From assembly GCF_000275845.1 (NCBI RefSeq), contig NW_006766924.1:204613-268612 (forward strand): 64,000 bases of DNA, written 5' to 3'. Each line of letters begins with the position of its first letter. The stretch's first letter is position 1. Of the stretch, positions 33,519 to 44,161 are shown piece by piece. Origin of the DNA: Dichomitus squalens LYAD-421 SS1. Taxonomy: Eukaryota; Basidiomycota; Agaricomycetes; Polyporales; Polyporaceae. Under the pieces are notes generated by a model that was given only the letters and a program-made list of their open reading frames with translations, did no database searches and was not told where the DNA came from. Position numbers and translations under genes: made by a program.

Positions 33519-33905
33519 TCAAACAGCCTCAGTCCGAGGAGATGGGTGGACGCACGCCGGCATTGCCGCCCAAACGATGCTCCGATCACGTTCAAAGAGT
33601 CTTGTCTCGCCGGCGATAGACAAGAACCCGGCTGCCTCAAGGGTGGCCCAGGTCTTATTGTTAGTCCGAACGCAACCTACTTCAATCCCACGAGCTGCAT
33701 GCCGAAAAGTATAGTCAGGTCCGACTTGGGTGTACTGATGTAACTGAGGAGACGTGAGCTGCTCCTGGGCATGCCGCGTATGTATCCAACTTTCGCGCGA
33801 TTGTCTGCCTATGGGCGCGATTGCTTGCTGGACGAAGGTGCTAACATCTAGTGCCGGATGGTGCACAGCATGGGAGCGAATCGATAAGTTAGGGCCCTGC
33901 CACAA
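33519..33905 (-). CDS. Possible small protein gene, 5' end unresolved
   Basis: A frame open for 128 codons whose second half (YTFRHAARGIEVGCV, NNKTWATLEAAGFLSI, RDRSIVW) has normal protein composition and no low-complexity bias. It starts at TTG, so a real start would need an upstream exon. I tested the ATG at about 33975 with the GTGAGC donor and it does not stay in frame. I do not recognise the product. It could be the last exon of a gene or a relic. Confidence 0.28.
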   Translation of the reverse strand: MWQGPNLSIRSHAVHHPALDVSTFVQQAIAPIGRQSRESWIHTRHAQEQLTSPQLHQYTQVGPDYTFRHAARGIEVGCVRTNNKTWATLEAAGFLSIAGETRLFERDRSIVWAAMPACVHPSPRTEAV

Positions 33906-35152
33906 GGAAGAAGCGTTGAAAATTGGGATACTGACATGAAGCTCACGGCCTGTTTGGATTGAAGGGTGTCATAGTAGCAGAAGTCAGATGGCATGTGGAT
34001 GTACGATATAAGTAGTGTCCGAATGGATCGCTATGGCGGGCGTGCTGCATGGGATGAAAAGAGCGTATTGGCACTCAATGAGTGGGGTTGCTCCACGCAA
34101 AGGCATCGAGCCGCTTTTGAGAGCTTCGGTGTTCTGGATATAGTTGGTGTATGTGGCCATCTGTCAGTGCTAGTGCCATGCAAGCGTGATAGCGAGCGAA
34201 CAAGCTTACCTAAGTATAGGGTGCCTCTAGGACTTCTGAGAACTCAACCGTATGGCCGATCCTTCATCCGATTTCCCCTGGAATGTATAGGTAGATCTTA
34301 GACCTGTGATGCTACTCCCTCTCATTCTCCCTTTTGAAGGCTGTAACAGGCCCATCTACCGAGCACGGCATGCTAGTGCAGCAGCTATGGACAACTTGCA
34401 AGTCGCTAGGGCGTCACCGTAGCCTCATGCGGACAGCGGCGCTTGCCAGGCAGCTCGCTGACGTGTCACGCGCACGGAAGCTGCAACGTCGATGTCGGGT
34501 CTACCGTACTAAGTCCTGTCCAAAGTAGTTGTACGGTGCCGAAAATCATCTCCATCGTCTGCCGCTATGCCCTTTGTGAGCGTGTCGTAAGTACATACTT
34601 ACTGGAGAACAGCCCCCGTTGTTACCCCCTGTTTATCACAAGTGCAGCTAGCGTGAGATGGTATAGGTGTTCACAAACATAACTTGAAGCGTTATGCAGA
34701 AATGAAACACGCGTTTGACACGCAACGCAATGCATTTTGAACCAGGAGCGACTCGCCTTCTGTTGAAGGTAGCACGCGTTCGCTTGGCAGTGTATCGAAA
34801 TGTGAGGCCTCTCCATAGGACCAGAGCAACGTGATGGCTGCGCATACACCAGCTGGAGCGGCGTCATTCCATGCCACAGAGATCTTCTGCACCTGGCCCT
34901 TTCGATACACGACCAAAGGCTACTAGGATCGGCTAACGAACAGAGACCAATATACGTGCGCGGCTGGCGTGGGAGTGGTACCTCCGCATACTGTTCACTC
35001 GGAAAGATTCTGTAGACTCAACGGTCTCTATCAGACTGGGTCATCGAGCTTGTAACATGGTATGAGATTGCAACAGCAATTGTGGGAATATGAGCAGCGT
35101 ACAGGGTAACTCAGCTAAGAGAGCTCGCTGGTCCAAACTGCAGCGACGCCAG
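33906..35152. other. Gene-poor region, no supported gene
   Basis: Only short frames on either strand; no RNA gene or repeat recognised. Confidence 0.4.
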
Positions 35153-35823
35153 TCATGTAGGGCGAGCCTCAACTTCTACATCTGAAGAGTCGTCATCCGA
35201 CCCGGTGAGTGGCAGCCCTTCAACCTTTTCCCGATCTATCTTGAGCGCATGCACGAGATAGGGACATTGCTTCTCTCTGCTACCTAGACATCGCCTTCCT
35301 TGGACAACTGCGCACCACATCGCATCGGTCAGTCTAAAAAACATCGTAAGCGTTGTAGGGATACGTACATAGACAGGCGTTGCAGCGATAGCCTGAGCTA
35401 CTATGCCAGCCACCGTATCTTGGCCAGAACTCGTCCGGGCTCTCGGGACGAGGAGATGGCTCTGTTGCGCTGTCGTACCTAGTCCTGCTTGCCATCGAGG
35501 AATCGGTCGTCAAATCGTGTATACCGTCCCTTCCGACTGCACTTTCGGAATCTGTGGTCTTCACATGGTCACCGCATCCGGACTCAGGTCCTGGTGTCTG
35601 CAGGGTGTCCATTGTGGATTGTGGCGCCAGCGATCCAACTTGTACTACCGTGGTATCCGAATTGTGGCGATTTCCACTATTGACTGTCTGCAAGTCGTTC
35701 GAAATGCAGGGATCGTGTTCCTTGGGATCCTAGTGAAGACTGAGGACTCGGTGACAGGGCGTGGAGGACACTGCGGACACTCACCAGGCATTGAGAGGAC
35801 ATTTTCTGCGCTAGAGCAAGCAT
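35153..35823 (-). CDS. Small Cys-containing protein, function unknown
   Basis: Not recognised. Minus-strand exons 35823-35785, 35729-35369 and 35307-35153 (introns GTGAGT...CTAG and GTACGT...GCAG) sum to 184 residues with phases closed and an ATG start. The first half is polar and disordered (SPRPESPDEFWPRYGGW). The second has a Cys pattern C-x2-C-x7-C-x7-C (YRCNACLFVQGRRC then GSREKQCP), and the end is acidic (SDDDSSDVEVEA). The Cys part could bind zinc and loosely recalls short Cys-rich modules in other mushroom-fungus proteins, but no known finger fits. It lies between the two intact hydrolase paralogues, on the same strand. Splice sites are good; expression is unproven. Confidence 0.5.
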
Positions 35824-36627
35824 GTTCGTCGATAGGGAGGAGGAAAACGTGATAGTACGTCCGGTAGAGTCGAGGTGATGTGAGGGACGTCGTATTCGGA
35901 CCTATTATGTGGCGAGGGCATTCACTAAAGAATGCTGTGTGCTGCTGTCGGTAGAGTGGCAGGGCAAGCGCAGCGGTTGTGTGTACGTGCGAAGCAGTCG
36001 CTTACACAAAAAGGTGTACTTGTGCACCAATTGTGCGCAGCATGGTGACTCCGGCTATGTCTTTCATGACAATAAACGGCAGGTGACTGGTATGGGGCGA
36101 AGGGGCTATGCTTGTGAGAATCGATCGTGAAACAGGAGTCTGTGCTCCTTGCCTGATGGTAAGACTATAAAATGTATGCGCATAGTCTGATGTGTGATAC
36201 TGGGAACTGGCGTATTCGGTGATGTTGAATGGTGGCGATAGCGTGTCGAGCGGTAGAGTCGGTAGACGAACCTTCTAATCCGTCCGCGTCAGTGCTGGGA
36301 ATGTTCGAGGACCCCAGACAGCACGGCGCGGGCCCCGCAAAGCACACATGGGAAAAATATGGGTAGCGCTCCAGCGCGTTAGCGATTCATCTGCAGGTCG
36401 CGACAGGTTGCTTGTGGCTATAACAACCATCCGTCACTCACAGCAACCTCCTATCTGCTCTACGCTGTTTTCACTCCGGAACGCGATGCCCCTCTGCCCA
36501 GGCGGTTATGCGAAAACTCAGATGGCATCACCGCACAATCCCCCCACCCAAAAAGCGAGATAATCGTCAAGATCTATCTATGGGAAGCAGGAGATCTCGA
36601 CTTGGCTGCTCACTGGATATGTAGACG
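35824..36627. other. Intergenic region, no supported gene
   Basis: Promoter side of the Cys-containing gene and 3' flank of hydrolase copy B. Nothing else seen. Confidence 0.45.
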
Positions 36628-37878
36628 CTAAGCAAGCCTGCTTCCCACAGTGACCACTGCTTCTTCGTCAAGCATTGAGACTAAGGTCTCCTCTGGATAG
36701 TCCCAATGCACCTGTAACAGCCATCAGCATACAAGTGCACAAGACTGCTCAGCACTCACGAAGTGGTTCCCTCCTCGTATGCGTGTAAGGAACAACTTCC
36801 TGATAGGAAGCCCAGTCTTCTGTGCCTCCTCCTGCTCGATTTCCGTATGCCACGCAGCATGCACACACTCCCAAGTCGAACGGTCGCAGTAGACCAGTCG
36901 GACTTCAACGTCGCGCCACTCCTCCGAGGCGTCTTCCGTCGACTCGGGAGAGACACGGAGAGCGTCCTGCCAAAAGCCCCCGAAGAAGCCCACTCGATGA
37001 CCGTTCACGACGAGCAAGTGGTCAGAGCCCCCATCTTGACCGGGAGGTGGATGCACCATCCTCGGGAGCTCCTCGAGCGGTATAGTCCGGAGCGTTGGCG
37101 TGGGGGACGTTGAGGGAATGCGTCGCACGAGGGTGTCGACCGTGGGGCCATGATCGAAGTAGCCACTGACCCAATCCAAAATCTTCTGGGGATCTCCATA
37201 CTCGGCAGCAGACTGCAGGAATGGGTCGTATGGATCCGACGGTCGCGGGTAACCAAACAGAAAGCTGGGCGGGTCTGGATGTCGTGACCACTTGAGGAAT
37301 CAAACCGATTAGGAAGCTTGCTAGGTATGCTCACCGTATAGAACAACGCGCCTGATGTACTCGCGCAGACGACTGCTGGCAGGGGAAGAAGAAGCGGGGG
37401 CAAGTAAAGCAGTCATCCACGCCTGTCCCAAGGACCAGCCCGCGACGACGATCCCACCCTTGTTCCGTATGGGCTCAGCTGGCGTCACGCCTCCCGCTTG
37501 TACAAGCTCCACTAGGAATCCGAGTAGTTCTTGCGCGCGTTGTTTCATGAAGAGAGCGAGGTTACTCTTGATGACCTCGTCATCTGAATGTGCATCTGAG
37601 AGCAATAACTGCTCCGACTCTGTGTACGGTACGGCCCCAGGGTAGTCGCGGCGGTTGACGAGGACGATCCGGGCATGGCGAGCCTTTCCCAGGGGCAGCA
37701 GACGTGTGAAATTTCCTGCGGAATCATATAATGTCAGTAAGACGGACCTGCAGCAGAGCGTGGACCTACCACTATGGATTGTGCTGCCGTGTAGTATGAC
37801 TAGGGTGGTGTGATCAGCAGTGTCTGTGGGGACGCCAGAGTCGGCGAAGATGTGTAGTCCTGAAGTATTGGCCATCAA
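36628..37878 (-). CDS. Alpha/beta-hydrolase fold protein, copy B
   Basis: Paralogue of the 32.0-33.3 kb hydrolase. Minus-strand exons 37878-37770, 37715-37335, 37274-36760 and 36711-36628 give 362 residues with closed phases and the same intron positions as copy A. Motifs: TTLVILHGSTIHSG (oxyanion strand), ARIVLVNRRDYPGAVPY, VAGWSLGQAWM (nucleophile Ser), VVLYGDPPSFLFGYPRP, and GGNHFVHWDYPEET (catalytic His). Copy B is more Ser/Thr-rich in the lid and differs in the loop after the nucleophile, so substrate range may differ. Two close Met codons (37878 and 37875) are possible starts. Confidence 0.82.
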
Positions 37879-38764
37879 ACAAGAGGTTCTTGGAAGAGGT
37901 CATCAAGCGACTTCGGTCCATGTAACCAAAGAGACTTATATACGCAAGCTAGGGTGCACGCTCCGACGAGCGCGGCACCGCGTTGACTTAAAAGTGGAAG
38001 GTGGTGTGAAATATCTCCTGTCAGCAGCACGCAGCTGACTGGAACAATACTTAGACCTCTTGTAGTGAAGCCCCCGATAGGCTGCATGTATCTGAACATC
38101 GGACCCTACGAGACTCCTTGCCCTGAGGGCGCATACCTCCTAGCAAAGGAGCATCGGCAGGCGGTCTAGTATAGTCTGTAAACAGCATACGGTACCCCGA
38201 ACGCACCAGTTTAAGCCTGGGAATGCCGCAGAATGAGCCAGACATCTTGTGAAAGATGGGCTTCTCCAGCCTCATATGGGAACGGTCTGGAGCATCGCGG
38301 ACAAGAACCTTGATGAAGGATTGACACGGGCCTCGCGGGAGCAATCCGTCTTTGATACTAATTGATTCTTCGCGACTTCTCGATGCTGCGCTCCCAATAC
38401 GAGTTTTCGACGGCACGCTGTGGGTTCCTCCGCTTCGCCGGGCGCCGCCAGTCATTACAGAAGACGAGGCCTTAGCAGTATCTTGACCTTGTGATTGAAC
38501 AAGCAGTTTCAGTAAGTGAGACGTGCCAAGTTCAACGCTGGTGAGTCGGCGCTGCGCAGCAACTAAGGATTAGGCTAAAAGAAAGTCACCAATTGGTCAT
38601 GCACTACGGGCAGGGGCTGGTACCAGCTCCAGCATTCTCATTTGATCAGCATACCCATTATACGTCTGCAAGACCCGATCCCAAGACACCTACTGAGCTG
38701 AGAAGGCACAAATGCCGTGGTCAGGAATTGGCACGCAAGAAGGCTCGCATGATCAGACTCACTG
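37879..38764. other. Intergenic region, no supported gene
   Basis: Promoter side of hydrolase copy B. No coding exon recognised. Confidence 0.4.
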
Positions 38765-39640
38765 GCACGGAATGGGTTCCCGCCCCGCAGCCCCACGATC
38801 GACACGTCCGTCGCGTGGGTGGTCTCCCAGGCGCTTGACATATCATGTGCGTCCCCACATCCGACCTCTCTTCCGCCACGGTCTGCCCTGCCGCTCATCC
38901 AGAGTTCTCGGAAGAAACCGAGGCGGTAGGCTTTTCAACGCCAGCATGGTGTCTAAACCGTCCCGCGCGATCAGTCCACGATCCACTCTCCCTAAGACTA
39001 ACATCTTTTCAAGGCTGAGCTTCAAGACCGTCGGAGGTGGATGTGGAAGGGTGTCTTCGTACACAAACGTCTCAACCACATTGCGAGATAGGCGCTGAAT
39101 CACCCTCCGGAAATCGTCGTAGTCGCCACCTATGGCTTTCATGAATCGGTATAGCCGTAGGTAGAATTCGTAGTATCTATAAATGACGCAGTCTTGTGAG
39201 CCCACGAAGGTCGTAAAACAGGTACCGAGCGTATTGAGCTCACCATCGGGGACGAAAGGCCTGATGTACTGAATGGTCGCACAAGTTACAACGTCTCGCA
39301 GTGGATGAATGGCAGGATGACAATGAGAGAGGCGATAGGCCAGAGCGCACACATAGATCCGTCTAACGGGGACATTGACGACCTGCCAGCATTGGCATTG
39401 GCTGTGTCTGGTGAAAGCGATGTCGAGTCTTCGGCCAAGCAGCCCGTCGCGCCCAGGTAGTCACAGTGCCGGACTCGCGTTCAAGCGCCTCGCATATGGA
39501 ACGAATTCTCACGAAACTCCCTGATGAGAGCAGGTATTCATAAGCAAGACAGACGCACGCATGCGAGGCATAGGCTTACCCTCATGATACGCATATCTGC
39601 AGAGCACGACCAATGTGGTAGAGTCACTGCTACCATCCGA
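38765..39640 (-). pseudogene. Decayed third copy of the alpha/beta-hydrolase
   Basis: On the minus strand, pieces match copies A and B in order but in different frames and with stops. STTLVVLCRYAYHEGG then SFVRI corresponds to TTLVLLHGNTIHGG/TFVRL. VRRHPSTS corresponds to VRRIPSTS. GFFRELW corresponds to GFFGELW. The end is RGGNPF in place of GGNHF. The distance from VRR to GFF is 47 codons, against 46 in copy B. The oxyanion LHG has become LCR, the catalytic His is Pro, and the fragment stops there. A 169-codon frame at 38843-39352 overlaps it in another frame and is probably chance. Confidence 0.6.
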
Positions 39641-41578
39641 GGGCCATGATCATGGAAGATACGTAAACCAGTCGTACTAACATAGCGCTGGAAGGCCATA
39701 CCCGACGAACCTGCCTAGTGCCTGCTTCCAAATGGCGCATCTACTCAGGCTTAATTTGACGGCTTGTTCTTGCCGATAGAAGGCGAACCAGGCGCATGCG
39801 AAAATGAGCGCTCTACGCACGGCGACGGGCCTGTTCAGCCTGGGGCTGGATGCGGCGGATTGCGAACACACCTAGACTAGGCAGGACCACCAGGCGATTG
39901 ATTTAGCGACGCGGCATCAGCATGTGTACAATTTGCTGGAGTGCACATAGACTGTCGAGCGATCAGTCAGATTCTTACGGTTCTGCGCAAAACGTTCGTC
40001 TGCTCACCATGCAGGAGGGCTCGACCGGATTGGCGAGTACAAGCGCCTTCCTTGCTAATCGATCGTACGGGACATGCCTCTCGTCCGCACAGACCCCACA
40101 TAGTAACTCACCATCACGACCGTCCAGACCGTACCTGCACTCGCAATCAATGGAAGGTCACGAAACTACAAGCCTGTAGGACGGATACGCACAATCGAGA
40201 CGTGGGCGGGACCCCGGCAGGGCCTCGGACGGATGCCGGATGGCCCCTCGTCTTTGAGTCTATCTGTTTCAAAGTGGCATATCGCTATGATTGGCTATCA
40301 TAGCTCCGTGAATTGCAGCGGGGCTGGCGCGCAAGAGCCTGGCAATCACCGCGTCAACGTAGTCTTTTGGACGGGTTGAATGAACTCAACCATACATGCG
40401 GGCTATAACGTATCCCCGCTGCTGCCAACTGCCCGGATGTTGAAGCTGGGACAATCCCTGCATGGTCTGGGAGACGCCACACGTGGGGCATTGTGCAAGA
40501 GAGACAAAGAGAGTAAGATCACTCACGAGGACCAGTCGACAAACGCGGCAGCTGCCGAAGCCCGGACTCTGGACCCGAAGGGTCGGAATGTGCAGTATGC
40601 ATCTGCGACGTACCTACATAGTAGGTGACTACACTACCTGGATATCGCATGAGGCTGTCTAAAGCCACCAGAAATTTCCGTTGACAGCCAGTGTATCCTA
40701 ACATCCGGATACGCCCTGCAGGTGGACGCTCGCCCGACAACCGCCCACCGCGCTTCGCCCGCAGACACCGAGTGACAGCAACCGATAAACCCACTGTGGT
40801 ACCATGCGCAGCCCATTCAACTGCGATATGGAATCACCCGTCATTACCTAGCATGTGGAAGCCTAATGCTCGGTTCTTGCCCACGGCACGCACCTGACGG
40901 CAAGATACCAGTGCGTGGGACACGACATTGGTGCGAACATCTGCGAAGCTGCGGCCATATAGGTGGCCACCCTCATCATGTCACACGACAACACAAGACA
41001 CGCTGAGATCAAAGACTTTCGGAGAGCACGATATTATACACAACGAAGGCAAATCTAGGGTACGTGCGATGCGATGTGGGAGCAGTAGAATAACATATGG
41101 GCTTTTCTGGCTTGGTGACTAGTCCATCCCGAGACAACAACACATAAATACATCGATGATTTGAGCAGAGGCAAAAGAAATGCGAAGGAACGAATGCGAA
41201 GTTGATGAAACAGAGCAAGTGATAACCGAGACGAACAAGGACAAAGACCAGTCTGGGCGGCGAGGATGTCGGAAGGCGGTGAGGTGTAGGGGAGGAGAGC
41301 AGTATTGATTGGTCGATGTCACTTGTTGTTTTACCGAAGTCAAGATGTCGGATGGCGATGGGGGATGTCGGGGAGGTGTCGCAGGTCGGAGAGTCGCCAG
41401 AGCAGTAGTACAAGCAGAGCAGATGGAGGGAAAAACAGATAGAAAATCTCACGATTGTTCCAGTCGAAGGACGATGCCGAAACCTGAATAGTCGATGACG
41501 AATTGGTGAAAACGTTTCGGCGTCGGAAAAGGTTGATGAGCCGCAGTCGAAGCCGAGTTGTTCGTAGTCGAGGCCGGA
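39641..41578. other. Gene-poor region, no supported gene
   Basis: About 1.9 kb with short frames only. It may carry further relics of the hydrolase locus, but I could not match any. Confidence 0.4.
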
Positions 41579-42284
41579 CTAATCGCTGTCGACAATTTCA
41601 ATCGCGCCGCATTCTTCACAGTGAGCCCACATCGACCTTCGCCCATTCGGGCCCGCGGAACACGCCATGCGAAGTTTCGGTATTTGATTGCAGTTTTGGC
41701 TAGTAACGAATGCAATGTCAGCCTTGTCAAGGCACAACCACCTGCAAACAAGTTCGGAGAACATACCCGTGATGTGTGAAACCATTGCCCTTCGGCTGAA
41801 TGAGGCCGACAGGCTTTTGAGGGGCCTGCAAGGTTGGGTCGGGAAAGCCATGGGCAGCAATGCCCATGTAGCTGTCGGTGTCGCTGGGGTAAAGGTCGAA
41901 GACTGGATAGAAAGCTGAGCAAACAGAAATATACGTCGTTCAAAACACGCTACGCGCAACGCGTCCTGACAGGCGCAATACTCACGGGAGTTTTGAGGCG
42001 AGTGTGACGTCGATGAAGACGCAGAACTGGCATCAGAGGGTAGTCGTGTGTGGAAGTGGTGAGCAGGGATGGACAGAGGCTCAAGGTCGGACATGGAGGC
42101 GTCGGACATAGCTACGTCGGAGTCGAGCTCGGTGGAGGAGTTGGGGAAGGGGATGAGCTTCTGCTGCTTCCCGTTCTGTAGGACGAGAAGTAAGGCACGT
42201 GATGTGGCTATATGCGATGTGCATGTGACGTACGGTACGGACGACATCGTCGAACTCGTCAGAGAACTTGCGCTTGACAGCCAT
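41579..42284 (-). CDS. Small conserved-looking protein of unknown function
   Basis: Minus-strand exons 42284-42234, 42175-41986, 41914-41767 and 41699-41579 sum to 169 residues with closed phases. Starts MAVKRKFSDEFDDVV (basic, nuclear-signal-like), then a Ser-rich acidic linker (SDVAMSDASMSDLEPLS), a middle part FYPVFDLYPSD...MGIAAHGFPDP, and a tight C-terminal module PKLRMACSAGPNGRRSMWAHCEECGAIEIVDSD with three Cys. I have seen this C-terminus in unnamed basidiomycete proteins and know no function. The Cys/His arrangement (AC..., HCEECG) could hold a metal. All four introns have good GT-AG ends. Confidence 0.72.
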
Positions 42285-43339
42285 TGTAAAAGGGAGTGAT
42301 GTGTAATGCAAAGGGCGTCAAGGGGGAGGACTGCAGGATGTGGACAACAGTCGAGGATGAGAGGGGTTGAGGAAAGACCTTGGGAGGGTACCTTGTGCCG
42401 CCATATAACATCTTTCTATTTGTTCCTGTTTGTATCAAGAACGTAACAGAGAATCCTGACCCAATTTTAGTCCGAAATGCCACGGCGCACGTCGGCCTGT
42501 CAAACGCTGATAGCGGATTGGCTGAGGGCGGTCCATACCCCAGTTTCTGCCGCGCGGAGTCTGAACATCGGAGGAATGATTGCGGTGGGTCGCCAAGAAC
42601 TCTGCCAGCCGTCACGGCGCTGTCACAGAAAGATGGGAGGTTGACCGTGACACCGTGGGCGTGGTGGCGGGTCGAGAGCGTCGAAGCCGTGATCCCCCCA
42701 AAGTCAGCGGGTTCACCGATGGAGACGGGACGCCAAACGGGGCCAAAACTGCGGGCTTTCTTCAGCCAGATTGGGCCACCCGCCTGGGAACACAGGTATG
42801 TCCACAGCGCCGCACAGTTTCCCCGACAACCTTCGGGCCTCGGTACACACCATGTGCATGTACCCCCGCGGGCTGGCAATGCGCGCCGTACTAGTATACT
42901 GGCTGCGGTACCTTCGCCGTTCTACCCTTCTCCGGGAGTGGGGCCGACAACGCGGCACAGTTGTCGGGGCTTTGCGCATCACGCCGGGCAGATAAAGCGG
43001 TCATACGGAATCCATCACAGCAACCGAATTCGGTGAATTCACCGAGAGTGCTGCAGGCTCGGCTTGAGTTGGACACTCACGGCGCTTTCGACACGGGAGA
43101 GAGGCATAAAGCTGCATCGTCGAAAACAGCTTGCGTTCCTTGAGGGCGAGACAGGAGGACCCAAGCCGCAGACTCGGACCTGGATAAATATATGCGGCAA
43201 ATTACACAAGTACACTGTCAAAGCAACGTAGATGTCAGCCTCCTGGCGACACGAAAGTCTGGCTTGAAAGTGCAACCTACCCCTAGATACAGACTGAAAC
43301 AGACCCAGATAACCCAAACATCGGAGCCTCGAGCGACAG
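42285..43339. other. Intergenic region, no supported gene
   Basis: Promoter side of the 41.6-42.3 kb gene and 3' flank of the Apq12-like gene. Long frames exist on both strands (plus 42380-43036, minus 42259-42879) but they mirror each other in GC-rich DNA and show no domain, so I do not call them. Confidence 0.4.
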
Positions 43340-44161
43340 CTACCGCGAACTTCCACGACCCTTCGTATCCTGTTTCGTTTTCCGGCGCGACTGGGAGGCT
43401 TCTTGCCTCTCGTCTGTCGTCCCGGCAAGTCCGCTACCGACCGCATTCTTCACTACCTCCCACCACCCGGTGCCGAGGGCGTCGCGAACCAGGCCAGTCA
43501 CTTTTTGCACCGCTTCCTGCACGCCCTCATTCATCCTCGCAGCATCGTCCCGACCGGCCGCTTCAGCAGTGTGTCTCCAGTCCCGCTGCTTATCCCAGCT
43601 CTCCCAAGCCTTCGGTCTCTCCTTCTCCTTGTGCTTCTTCGTCTGCGAGCGCGTGTTCGGGCCTGTGCGCGATCGCGAACTTCGCGCAGGGCGCGTCCGG
43701 CCAGATTGTGAGTCCTCGTTATCGAAGAGGCCGAGGAGCGCGTTCCCGAAGAACGACAGGAGATTCCCGTTGAATGCCCCTACGCCGTTGTTCCCGCCAT
43801 CGATGCCGGCGTTCGCCAGGAAGTAGCCTGCCCCTGCGGAGAGCGCGACTAGGATGCCGCCCCATTTGACGAACCAGAACGCGGTGCGGATCATCCATCC
43901 GGTCGTCCGGTAGAAGCTGACGAGAGCAAGATACGCCGCGAGCAGGGTGATGAGTGGGGGCAGGATCTTCTGTGCGTCCCAGTTCTGCGCGGTGGCGAGG
44001 GCGAGGGCAAAGTTCAAGAGCGCGGAGAGGAGGGTGAGGGTGTGCGTTATGAGAGCCTCCACGATCGAGTAGATCGGAGCTGGGAGGACCGTGGAGAGGT
44101 AGGAGAAGAGAGGATCTAGGAAGTTCTGAATGGCAGCATCATCGAAGTCATAATCCGCCAT
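43340..44161 (-). CDS. Apq12-like membrane protein (nuclear pore assembly and biogenesis domain)
   Basis: Probably an ER/nuclear-envelope membrane protein of the Apq12 group, which in yeast supports nuclear-pore assembly and membrane fluidity. Intronless, 273 residues from ATG 44161; a longer frame upstream uses TTG and is not needed. Features: short acidic start (ADYDFDDAAIQNFLDP), amphipathic stretch YLSTVLPAPIYSIVEAL, then three hydrophobic segments around TLTLLSALLNFALALA, LPPLITLLAAYLALVSFYR and WFVKWGGILVALSAGAGYF, and a basic, polar C-terminal tail with WESWDKQRDW. The tail is longer than in yeast Apq12. Family call rests on the hydrophobic layout and on resemblance to basidiomycete proteins so named. 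Confidence 0.6.
   Translation of the reverse strand: MADYDFDDAAIQNFLDPLFSYLSTVLPAPIYSIVEALITHTLTLLSALLNFALALATAQNWDAQKILPPLITLLAAYLALVSFYRTTGWMIRTAFWFVKWGGILVALSAGAGYFLANAGIDGGNNGVGAFNGNLLSFFGNALLGLFDNEDSQSGRTRPARSSRSRTGPNTRSQTKKHKEKERPKAWESWDKQRDWRHTAEAAGRDDAARMNEGVQEAVQKVTGLVRDALGTGWWEVVKNAVGSGLAGTTDERQEASQSRRKTKQDTKGRGSSR

Noticed and set aside
38843..39352. 169-codon minus-strand frame as a separate gene.
   Set aside because: It overlaps the decayed hydrolase copy in a different frame; matches to copies A and B at the right spacing explain the sequence better.
42380..43036. 218-codon plus-strand frame opposite a 206-codon minus frame.
   Set aside because: Mirror-image long frames are expected in GC-rich intergenic DNA; neither shows a domain or splice partner.
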